Below are positions 7,340 through 13,319 of a stretch of 21,959 nt of DNA, in pieces (position 1 is the stretch's first letter; each line of letters opens with the position of its first letter). The notes below the pieces were generated by a model. The model saw only the letters and a program-made list of their open reading frames with translations, was not told the DNA's origin and made no database searches. The position numbers and the translations under genes were made by a program. Source of the stretch: DASVTR01 sp033855775 (lineage in GTDB: Bacteria; Acidobacteriota; Blastocatellia; Pyrinomonadales; Pyrinomonadaceae); contig JAWVFT010000086.1 of assembly GCA_033855775.1 (NCBI GenBank), forward strand, positions 1 through 21,959, read 5' to 3'.

Positions 7340-7370
7340 GAAGAGGTTGACGGTCACAGTCCAAGCCACT

Positions 7371-7646
7371 ATGCCTAATGACACGATTTTAGAGATGCAA
7401 CTCGGCGACCGCGAGCGCGGCCCCGTCTATGCGCAGGTGCGCGACCAGATAGAAACGCGCATTCGCGACAAGCAACTCGCCTCCGGCGAGATTCTTCCTT
7501 CGCCCGCGCGCCTCGCCCAAAAGCTGTCGGTTGACGCCGGCGAGATTCAGCGCGCCTATTACGAGTTGGAGCGCAACGGGCTGTTAAAGAAGAAGACCGG
7601 CAAAGATTTTCTGGGAAAAGACAAAGTGACTTATACAGTCAACTGA
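7371..7646 (+). CDS. minimal GntR-type winged-helix DNA-binding protein
   Basis: The product is 91 aa. Residues about 14-75 match the N-terminal winged helix of GntR regulators: 'PVYAQVRDQIETRIRDKQLASGEILPS' (cut here to 'VYAQVRDQIETRIRDKQ' for clarity), a P-S-x-x-L-A-x-x-L-x-V recognition helix, and 'YYELERNGLL'. No effector-binding C-terminal domain follows; the protein ends about 20 residues later. The lack of a ligand domain resembles the YtrA-type GntR group, which has only a very short C-terminal part. It is probably an autoregulator or a regulator of neighbours. The frame is open to 7311, but that region overlaps the end of the upstream gene, so the ATG at 7371 is preferred. There is no clear Shine-Dalgarno. 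Targets are unknown. Confidence 0.82.
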   Translation: MPNDTILEMQLGDRERGPVYAQVRDQIETRIRDKQLASGEILPSPARLAQKLSVDAGEIQRAYYELERNGLLKKKTGKDFLGKDKVTYTVN

Positions 7647-7700
7647 AGCCCGCGCTTGTTTCAGCGAAACTGAAGCGCACGCTTGATTGAAACTGCGCGC

Positions 7701-7728
7701 ACGCTTCATCACAGACGCTTCATCAAAG
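7701..7728. repeat. 14-bp direct repeat, two copies
   Basis: ACGCTTCATCACAG is followed directly by ACGCTTCATCAAAG, differing at one base. The period is twice 7, as in other repeats of this window. Confidence 0.8.
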
Positions 7729-7825
7729 AGGCCGTGGCCCTACGTCTCACACGTTCGCCGCCTGTGCTGCTCTAAGGCGCGGCCGTCCCTTTGAGCCATC
7801 TCTTCATCAACCTTCTCAAATTAAA

Positions 7826-7863
7826 AATGGAGACGAGCGGGCCTCATTCCGCTCGTCTCCATT
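7826..7863 (-). terminator. intrinsic terminator of the Arg/Asp-repeat protein gene
   Basis: A perfect 15-bp stem (7826-7840 with 7849-7863) encloses an 8-base loop. On the minus strand the stem ends in CCATT and runs into a T tract (TTTTTAA), the classic layout of a rho-independent terminator. The plus strand has no T tract after the stem, so the direction is minus. It lies about 120 bp past the stop of the minus-strand gene at 7984-8391. Confidence 0.8.
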
Positions 7864-7983
7864 CAGCGTGACGCAACTTAAAAATCGCCGGATTAGCCCC
7901 TCCGGGCGTTGCCTGAGGTCACGCCGACTTCGCTTGTCGCCACGGCCTCGCGCCAGACAAAAAGCGCCGAGGCTTGTGGCCGA

Positions 7984-8391
7984 CTAATCTCTGCGCGCGT
8001 CGCGACGGTCGCGCCTATAATCACGGACATCGAAGCGACGGTCGCGGCGGTCTGCGCGGGCTTCGCGCCAGTCGCCGCTCAACTCGCGTCTGTCGCCTCT
8101 AATCTCGCGGCGGTCTGCGCGCAACTCGGCCTGCGAGGCTTCGTCGCGCCTGTCTCTGCGATAGTCGCGCGCGTCCGCTCTCAAATCATGACGGTCGCTG
8201 CGCGTCTCTCGCCTATCGCCGCGAATCTCCCGGCTGTCGCCCCTGATTTCTCTGCGGTCTGAGCGCAACTCCCTGCGCTCGTGCGGGCCGATGTGGCCGC
8301 GCGAAGTCTGCGCCTGCGCGCTGGCCGTCAAAGAAAAGGAGGCCGCGAGCGCGGTCAAAAGAAGCATGCTGCGGAAAATCAAATTTCTCAT
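7984..8391 (-). CDS. secreted Arg/Asp-rich heptad-repeat protein
   Basis: The product is 135 aa. Residues 1-27 form a good Sec signal peptide (basic MRNLIFR, a hydrophobic core, and an A-Q-A cleavage site). The mature 108 residues are almost entirely Arg, Asp, Glu and Ala in seven-residue repeats of the type DRREIRG, DSREIRG, DRRETRS, DRHDLRA, DARDYRR, with a second run after a short QAEL break. Opposite charges alternate, so the mature chain is a polyampholyte, either a charged single helix or disordered. The matching DNA has a 21-bp period. The frame is open further upstream, but the ATG at 8391 is chosen because GGAGGA (8401-8406) lies 9 bases before it and the signal peptide begins there. 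No function is known to me; roles in binding the cell surface, metals or polyanions are guesses. Confidence 0.8.
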   Translation of the reverse strand: MRNLIFRSMLLLTALAASFSLTASAQAQTSRGHIGPHERRELRSDRREIRGDSREIRGDRRETRSDRHDLRADARDYRRDRRDEASQAELRADRREIRGDRRELSGDWREARADRRDRRFDVRDYRRDRRDARRD

Positions 8392-8754
8392 CTGTCGTAT
8401 TCCTCCATCTATCAAAAGTTTCTTCGTCTGTCGCCTTTGAGCGTTTACCGAACAACGCTCGCCGCCGGCAACGTGTTCGAGCGCCGAAGAGTTGGAGGAG
8501 AGAACAACACTGACCCACGGACGCGCGCCGCTCGCCGCGCCCTCGCCTGACACATACTTGCTTCGGCAACCCCTTGCTGAACACTTAGACGCGCGGCCCT
8601 CGGCCATGGCCGAAAAAAGTGGAGCGACGATGCTCGCTTCATCAATCGCCAATCACGTTGCGTTTCATCGTTGCTCGCTTGTGAGTTACACTTTTACTTG
8701 CCCGTCATTTTTCCGAAGTGGAAGTTCGCCTGCGAGTTTGAAAGGGTTGCTGTC
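8392..8754. other. intergenic region between divergent genes
   Basis: This 363-bp stretch holds no gene I can support. The minus-strand leader (8392-8470) carries a Shine-Dalgarno and a dyad (8439-8460). A 14-bp perfect palindrome, TCGGCCATGGCCGA, lies at 8600-8613 and is followed by a short A run. Open frames here lack a ribosome site and any family resemblance. Confidence 0.6.
8439..8460. promoter_or_regulatory. dyad upstream of the Arg/Asp-repeat gene
   Basis: GAGCGTT and AACGCTC are perfect 7-bp inverted arms with 8 bases between them, about 48 bp upstream of the minus-strand start codon. They could form an operator or a hairpin in the 5' leader. Only the symmetry supports this. Confidence 0.35.
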
Positions 8755-9786
8755 ATGAGATTCGAGTTTTACCACGCGGGGCTTGAGGATGCGCCGAAGC
8801 TGTCGCTTGATGGAACGGTGGCGAACAGCCTGCACTTTTCTCACTGGCGCGGAAACCGGACGCCCGCGCATCTCAAGGCAGACACCTCGACGGAGATTGC
8901 TTTGAATCTTGTCGGCGCGGCCAACTATCTTGAGTTGACCGGAGGCATCGAACTCGTCACGAACAATCACTTCGACACGGACGGCGTGTTGTCCGTCTGG
9001 ACTGTGCTCGCGGGCGAGCGCGCCCTTGAGTTGCGCGAACAACTAATTGCCGCCGCCGTGGCCGGAGATTTTTCCGAGTATTCGACCGACGATGGAGTGC
9101 GCGCGAATATCATCTTTCAAGGCTCGGATTTGGTCGTGCCGGATGAGAAGGAAGGCTCGCCGCTCGCCGCGCTGCTGGCAGGCGAGCGCGTCACGGATGA
9201 AGCCCGCGCTTACGAGTTGACGCTGCCGGAAGTCGAGCGCGTGTTGACGCGCACGGGCGATTACGAGCCGCTGTGGCGCGATGAATGGCAACGCATCGCG
9301 GCGGGACTTGAGAGCTTCGCGCGCGGCGTGTCGAGCGTGGACGAGGACGAAGCCGCGAGGCTCTCAATCGTCACTCTCTCTCCCGAGTTGTTCGGCGAGA
9401 AAGGTTTCAATCCGGCGCGCGATGTCGCGCCTTACACGGCCATCTCGCGTCACGCGCGCGGCCAGCTTTACTTAATCCAGACGCCTTTGCGCGGCGGGTG
9501 GAGCTACCGCGTTGATTATCCATATTATTCGTGGGCCGAGACAATCGTGCGCCCGCCGGTCTTGCGCCGCGACTTCACTTCGCTGGTCGAGCGGCTCAAC
9601 GTTTTGGAGACAAGCAGCGAAGGACGCTGGCAGCTTGACGATGGCGAGTTGGCCTCGGCCTTGAAGTTTATGGACGAGAGCAATCGGCTCGCAGCCTCGC
9701 GCCTGGTGCCCGAACGTGTGTTTGAAGAAACGCGCGCAGCTTTGAACGAGACTGAAACGCTCGCCTCCGAAGCGAGCCTAGCGTAG
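8755..9786 (+). CDS. conserved uncharacterised protein, DUF6687-like
   Basis: The product is 343 aa, with no signal peptide or membrane segment. The N-terminal third carries 'HFSHWRGNRTP', 'LKADTSTEIALN' and then 'NNHFDTDGVLSVW' (about residues 77-89). I recognise this order from DUF6687 proteins, which have no established function; the match is from memory. The N-x-H-F-D-x-D-G motif followed by a hydrophobic helix recalls metal-binding Asp/His motifs of phosphoesterases such as the DHH family, but that is a guess. The frame is open to 8671, but the ATG at 8755 has an AAAGGG-type ribosome site and begins the recognisable sequence. The following FMN reductase gene starts 70 bp after the stop. 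Confidence 0.8.
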   Translation: MRFEFYHAGLEDAPKLSLDGTVANSLHFSHWRGNRTPAHLKADTSTEIALNLVGAANYLELTGGIELVTNNHFDTDGVLSVWTVLAGERALELREQLIAAAVAGDFSEYSTDDGVRANIIFQGSDLVVPDEKEGSPLAALLAGERVTDEARAYELTLPEVERVLTRTGDYEPLWRDEWQRIAAGLESFARGVSSVDEDEAARLSIVTLSPELFGEKGFNPARDVAPYTAISRHARGQLYLIQTPLRGGWSYRVDYPYYSWAETIVRPPVLRRDFTSLVERLNVLETSSEGRWQLDDGELASALKFMDESNRLAASRLVPERVFEETRAALNETETLASEASLA

Positions 9787-9814
9787 TCGCTTGAAGCAGT
9801 CGCTTTAACTTAGC

Positions 9815-9842
9815 GCTTGTCACTTACTGCTTGTCACTGTTT
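9815..9842. repeat. 14-bp direct repeat, two copies
   Basis: GCTTGTCACTTACT is followed directly by GCTTGTCACTGTTT. It ends just before the AAAGGAG ribosome site of the FMN reductase gene, so it lies in its leader or promoter. Confidence 0.7.
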
Positions 9843-9856
9843 TAAAGGAGTCTCCG

Positions 9857-10450
9857 GTGGCGATTAAAATTCTGGGTGTCAGCGGCAGCATGCGCGAAGG
9901 CTCGCACAGCGCGGGCGCGTTGCGTGTTGTGTTGGAGGCGGCGCGCGAGCGTGGAGCGGAGACGCGGTTGCTGGATTTGCGCGTCGCAGACTTGCCGATG
10001 TATCGTCCGCGCGGCGCGGCGATTGAAACCGAGAGCCTGCGCGCGGCGACCGAGGCCGTCAACTGGGCCGAGGCTTTCGTGCTCGCCAGCCCAGACTATC
10101 ACGGCTCTATGTCGGGCGCGATGAAGAATTTTCTGGACTACTACTGGACGGAGTTTGCGGGCAAGATATTCGGCTACCTGTGCGCGTCGCACGAGAAGGG
10201 ACTGACGGCGATGGAGCAGATGCGCACCGCCGTTCGCCAGTGTTACGGCTGGAGCTTGCCTTACGGCGCGTCCTTCCACGGCGACGAAGATTTTGACGGC
10301 AACGGCAATATTCAAAACGCATACGTCGCCCGCCGCCTACGCATGATGGCCCGCGACCTCGTTGTCTACGGCGCGCTTATCAATCAACAGTTCACCGCCG
10401 ATTTGTCGAGCGATGAGACGGAAACTTTCGTCGCTCGTTATAGAAAATAA
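9857..10450 (+). CDS. NAD(P)H-dependent FMN reductase family protein
   Basis: The product is 197 aa with a flavodoxin-like fold. The FMN phosphate loop 'SGSMREGSHS' sits at residues 9-18 after a first beta strand, and 'SPDYHGSMSGAMKNFLD' at about 78-94 matches the P-x-Y-x-G-S-x-x-G-x-x-K-N motif that binds the isoalloxazine ring. Members reduce FMN, quinones, azo dyes or metal ions with NAD(P)H in the cytoplasm; the true substrate cannot be read here. The start is GTG at 9857, chosen because AAAGGAG (9844-9850) lies 6 bases upstream and the first strand begins directly. A flavoprotein reductase and a rhodanese follow on the same strand, which suggests a shared redox role, although the gap to the next gene (113 bp) leaves room for a separate promoter. 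Confidence 0.9.
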   Translation: MAIKILGVSGSMREGSHSAGALRVVLEAARERGAETRLLDLRVADLPMYRPRGAAIETESLRAATEAVNWAEAFVLASPDYHGSMSGAMKNFLDYYWTEFAGKIFGYLCASHEKGLTAMEQMRTAVRQCYGWSLPYGASFHGDEDFDGNGNIQNAYVARRLRMMARDLVVYGALINQQFTADLSSDETETFVARYRK

Positions 10451-10563
10451 CGATTAGCCGGATAGGAAATAACGGTTAGCTGTCGTCTCGTCGTCGTTCA
10501 GCTAAACTATCGGTTGTGACTGGCAGATAAACATCGACACGTTGGCCGCCGACTGCTTTTCAA

Positions 10564-11475
10564 ATGCATGACGTTATCATCATCGGAGCCGGGCCAGCCG
10601 GGTTGTCCGCCGCCTTGTGGTGCGACCAACTCGGTTTGGACACGCTCGTTCTCGAAGCTGGCGCGGAGGTTGGCGGGCAGCTTCTAAGCATTCATCACCC
10701 GATTGAAAATTACATGGGACTTCGCGCGGCGAGCGGGCATGAGTTGCGCGAACTGTTCGCCGCGCAGGTCGCGGAGGCGGAGTTTGACCTGTGGACTGAA
10801 ACCGCGATAGAGAGCGTTGACCTGCGCTCAAAGCGCGTCGCGCTCAAGAGCGGCGAGCAGCTTCAGGCGATTAGCCTGATGATTGCGACGGGGACGCGGC
10901 GCAGGGCTTTGGGCGTTCCCGGCGAGGCGGAGTTGAAAGGGCGCGGCGTCATCGAATCCGCGCGGCGCGACCGCGAGTTATTCGCCGGAAAGGATGTCTG
11001 CGTCGTGGGCGGCGGCGACGCGGCGGCAGAGAATGCTTTGCTGCTCGCCGAAGTCTGCGCGACCGTGACGCTTGTGCATCGCGGCAAAAAGTTGAGGGCG
11101 CGCACGGAGTTTGCAGAGCGGTTGGCGATGAATCATTGCGTGACGATTTTTAAGGAGGCGACGCTGCGCCGCATCATCGGCGCGACTGAAGTTGAGGGCG
11201 TAGAGATTTTTCGTCAGGGCGCGATTAAGCCTTTCGAGATGGCCGTGCGCGGCGTGTTGGTGCGCATCGGCGTTGAGCCGAACACGGAGCTGTTCCGCGA
11301 GCAGTTGCACATGGACGAACGCGGCTACATCGTCACGACGGGCGAACAGGAAACCAGCGCCGCCAACGTCTTCGCCATCGGCGACGTTGCCAGCCCGCTC
11401 GCCCCGACCATCAACGGCGCGACCGGCGCGGGCGCGACCGCCGCGAAAGTTATCGCATCCAGATTGAAAGGCTAG
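10564..11475 (+). CDS. thioredoxin-reductase-like flavoprotein without the redox CxxC
   Basis: The product is 303 aa. The FAD motif GAGPAG is at 8-13, followed by GGQL and IENYMG as in TrxB. The NAD(P)H domain has GGGDAA at 149-154 and 'LVHRGKKLRA', which resembles the HRRxxxRA NADPH motif. The C-terminal FAD motif 'FAIGDV' is present. In TrxB the redox motif CATC follows GRGV; here, after GRGV (126-129), those positions read Ser132-Ala-Arg-Arg135. A thioredoxin reductase mechanism is therefore unlikely. Better candidates are ferredoxin/flavodoxin-NADP reductase of the TrxR-like (YumC) type or another one-flavin oxidoreductase. The [2Fe-2S] protein at 7034 is a possible redox partner (inference). 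There is no strong Shine-Dalgarno. A rhodanese gene follows 92 bp downstream across a 7-bp repeat tract. Confidence 0.9.
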   Translation: MHDVIIIGAGPAGLSAALWCDQLGLDTLVLEAGAEVGGQLLSIHHPIENYMGLRAASGHELRELFAAQVAEAEFDLWTETAIESVDLRSKRVALKSGEQLQAISLMIATGTRRRALGVPGEAELKGRGVIESARRDRELFAGKDVCVVGGGDAAAENALLLAEVCATVTLVHRGKKLRARTEFAERLAMNHCVTIFKEATLRRIIGATEVEGVEIFRQGAIKPFEMAVRGVLVRIGVEPNTELFREQLHMDERGYIVTTGEQETSAANVFAIGDVASPLAPTINGATGAGATAAKVIASRLKG

Positions 11476-11486
11476 CTCAAAGGTTT

Positions 11487-11556
11487 CAAGTTTAAGGCTT
11501 CAAGTTTCAATGCTTCTAACTCGAAGCCTGAGACTGGAAACTTGAGACTTGAAAAC
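11487..11556. repeat. 7-bp tandem repeat tract, ten heptamers, with inverted symmetry
   Basis: In steps of 7: CAAGTTT, AAGGCTT, CAAGTTT, CAATGCT, TCTAACT, CGAAGCC, TGAGACT, GGAAACT, TGAGACT, TGAAAAC. The left half (TTTCAAGTTT, AAGGCTTC) is roughly the reverse complement of the right half (GAAGCCT, GAAACTTGAGACTTGAAA). It fills the gap between the flavoprotein and the rhodanese. Confidence 0.8.
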
Positions 11557-11567
11557 AGAAACCCTTT

Positions 11568-11891
11568 ATGAATTATAAGACGATTACGCCGGTTGAATTG
11601 GACGAGCGTTTGCGGCGCGGCGATGAGTTGTTGTTGCTTGACGTGCGCGAAGTGTTTGAGCATGAGATGGCGCGAATCGAGGGCGCGCGGCTGTTGCCTT
11701 TGAGCGTCTTTGACGAGTGGGCCGGGACGCTCGACCCCGCGGCGGAGATTGTCGTGATGTGTCATCACGGCGTCCGCAGCGCGCAGGTCTGCGCGTTTCT
11801 CGCGCGGCAGGGCTTTGGAAAGTTGAGCAATCTTGAGGGCGGCATTGATGGCTGGTCGCGCGAAGTTGACCCGAACGTCCCGCTCTATTGA
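11568..11891 (+). CDS. single-domain rhodanese
   Basis: The product is 107 aa, a complete single rhodanese domain. 'LLLLDVREVFEHEMARIEGA' (about 22-41) matches the D-V-R-x-x-x-E-x-x-x-G-x-I-x-G-A type N-terminal signature. The catalytic cysteine is Cys65 in the six-residue loop CHHGVRS (65-71), of the small single-domain type (PspE/GlpE-like). 'NLEGGIDGW' near the end is the usual C-terminal signature. It probably carries persulfide sulfur to acceptors such as thioredoxin, cyanide or Fe-S assembly proteins; the acceptor is unknown. There is no signal peptide, so it is cytoplasmic. No Shine-Dalgarno is visible before the ATG, which directly follows the heptamer tract. Confidence 0.93.
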   Translation: MNYKTITPVELDERLRRGDELLLLDVREVFEHEMARIEGARLLPLSVFDEWAGTLDPAAEIVVMCHHGVRSAQVCAFLARQGFGKLSNLEGGIDGWSREVDPNVPLY

Positions 11892-11974
11892 AGAAAGCAA
11901 GGCGAGAAAAAAGGCGAAAGAAAATTGGTAAACAAGCCGGGTTCTCTCTTTAATTGCTTGTTGCGCGTTTCTTT

Positions 11975-11980
11975 TATAAC
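11975..11980 (+). promoter_or_regulatory. candidate -10 element of the propeller protein gene
   Basis: TATAAC ends 9 bases before the ATG at 11990, with no Shine-Dalgarno between them. TTGCTT at 11954-11959 could be a weak -35 (15-bp spacer, short). The geometry suggests a leaderless or very short-leader message. Confidence 0.3.
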
Positions 11981-11989
11981 TCTTCCCCT

Positions 11990-13072
11990 ATGAAACGAAA
12001 AATCCTGCTGGTCTTCGTGTCGCTGCTGGCGGCTCTGGCTCTCTACTTGTCGCTGTGGCCCGTGCCGATTGACCCGGCTGCCTGGACGCCGCCGGCGGCG
12101 CCGAAGTTGGAGGGCGTTTATGCCGTCAACACGCGCCTCGGCGGCGTCGAGCGATTGATGGCGGGCGCGGGCCATAAGCCCGAAGGCGTGGCGATAGACG
12201 GCGAGGGGCGCATCTACAGCGGGATGGAAGGCGGGGAGATAATGCGCTGGCCGCGCGGCGGCAAGGGCAACCCGGAAGTGTTCGCCAGGACGGGCGGCAG
12301 GCCGCTTGGGATGGACTTTGACCGCGACGGAAATCTGCTCGTCGCAGATGCCATCAAAGGATTGCTGTCCGTCAATCCGCAGGGCGCAGTCAGCGTCCTG
12401 AGCGCGGAAGCCGGTGGCTTGCCCTTTCGTTGCGTCAACGATTTGGACGTGGCCGCCGACGGCACAATCTATTTCACGGACGCTTCGTGGAAATTCCCGC
12501 TGACGGTTTACAAGCAGGATTTATTCGAGCACAGACCGAATGGCCGCTTGCTGGCTTATGAGCCTGCGACGAAGCAAACGCGCGTCGTGCTCGATAAGAT
12601 TCACTTCGCCAACGGCGTCGCCATCAGCCCGGACCAATCGTTTCTGCTGGTCGTCGAGACTGGAAAATATCAGGTCAGGCGCGTCTGGTTGAGCGGAGAA
12701 AAAAAGGGGACCGATGAAATCTTTATTGACAATTTGCCCGGTTTCCCCGATAACATTAGCTCGAATGGGAAAGATAAGTTCTGGCTGGCGTTAGTCACTC
12801 CAAGAAGCACCCTATTAGACAAATTGTTGCCGTTGCCATTTCTTCGGAAAGTGGTCTTGCGTTTGCCAGAATTTATTCAACCGGCTCCGCAACGTTACGG
12901 CTTCGTGCTGGCCCTGAACCACGACGGGCAAGTGGTTGAAAATTTACAAGACCCTTCGGGAAAATCTTTCGCTTTAATCTCAAACGTCCTCGAATATCAA
13001 GGACAGCTTTATCTGGGCAGCATCGGCGAGGACGCCGTGGGCCACATCAGTGTTCCTGAGCAAGGCCGTTGA
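11990..13072 (+). CDS. SMP-30/gluconolactonase/strictosidine-synthase-like propeller, membrane-anchored
   Basis: The product is 360 aa. An N-terminal basic MKRK and a hydrophobic segment (about 4-21) make a signal anchor or uncleaved signal, so the bulk is probably periplasmic. The rest shows six-bladed propeller repeats of the SMP-30/strictosidine synthase superfamily: 'GHKPEGVAIDGEGRIYSG', 'RPLGMDFDRDGNLLVAD', 'CVNDLDVAADGTIYFTD', 'FANGVAISPDQSFLLVVE' and 'GFPDNIS'. The N-D-L-D and G-x-P-D-N-I segments are typical of the metal-binding or lactonase-like face. The substrate is unknown; relatives include lactonases and the APMAP group. The ATG at 11990 is chosen over an upstream in-frame codon because it starts the signal anchor. 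From about 12700 the base composition falls to nearer 50% GC. Confidence 0.88.
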   Translation: MKRKILLVFVSLLAALALYLSLWPVPIDPAAWTPPAAPKLEGVYAVNTRLGGVERLMAGAGHKPEGVAIDGEGRIYSGMEGGEIMRWPRGGKGNPEVFARTGGRPLGMDFDRDGNLLVADAIKGLLSVNPQGAVSVLSAEAGGLPFRCVNDLDVAADGTIYFTDASWKFPLTVYKQDLFEHRPNGRLLAYEPATKQTRVVLDKIHFANGVAISPDQSFLLVVETGKYQVRRVWLSGEKKGTDEIFIDNLPGFPDNISSNGKDKFWLALVTPRSTLLDKLLPLPFLRKVVLRLPEFIQPAPQRYGFVLALNHDGQVVENLQDPSGKSFALISNVLEYQGQLYLGSIGEDAVGHISVPEQGR

Positions 13073-13104
13073 CTTTAAAACTCGTGGGAGGAGTTTTAAA
13101 AGTC
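13071..13104. terminator. inverted repeat at the end of the propeller gene
   Basis: GACTTTAAAACTC (13071-13083) and GAGTTTTAAAAGTC (13091-13104) pair with one bulged base around a 7-base loop. The left arm begins in the stop codon. There is no T tract on the plus strand, so it may act as an mRNA 3'-end hairpin rather than a classic terminator. Confidence 0.4.
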
Positions 13105-13224
13105 AAGCCCGCGCTCAAAAATCGTTTCACATGAGCGAGATTGTAAACTGAACTCATGCAAACGCCTGGCAGTATGTAGTCAAGCCTTTTACATCGCCGT
13201 CAAAATTTATCGTCCAAATCTTCA

Positions 13225-13251
13225 CTGCCGTGAACGGCAGCGCTTGCGCTG
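13225..13251. promoter_or_regulatory. two overlapping palindromes upstream of the condensing enzyme
   Basis: CTGCCGT-GA-ACGGCAG (13225-13240) overlaps by three bases CAGCGC-TT-GCGCTG (13238-13251). Both have perfect arms with 2-base centres. They lie about 70 bp before the start at 13320, so they could be an operator pair or a switchable leader hairpin. Confidence 0.4.
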
Positions 13252-13319
13252 TCTCTCGTGGCCGAGCAGAAAAACCAGGCTTGCCCCCGCGAGCCTAATA
13301 CCAAGGAGTTTACCGACTA

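Larger units (their letters stand above)
7647..7983. other. intergenic region between convergent genes
   Basis: This 337-bp stretch has no convincing gene. It holds two 14-bp direct repeats (7701-7728), several imperfect inverted copies of a GAAGCG/CGCTTC theme at 7650-7710, and one strong hairpin (7826-7863) that reads as a terminator for the minus-strand gene. Confidence 0.7.

Noticed and set aside
7909..8262. Plus-strand Ala/Val-rich 117-codon frame
   Set aside because: It mirrors the R/D-repeat gene on the other strand; that gene has a signal peptide, a Shine-Dalgarno and a terminator.
8600..8613. Perfect 14-bp palindrome TCGGCCATGGCCGA followed by an A run
   Set aside because: It has no loop for a stable hairpin, and its position far from both flanking starts gives no clear role; short GC palindromes are frequent in this DNA.
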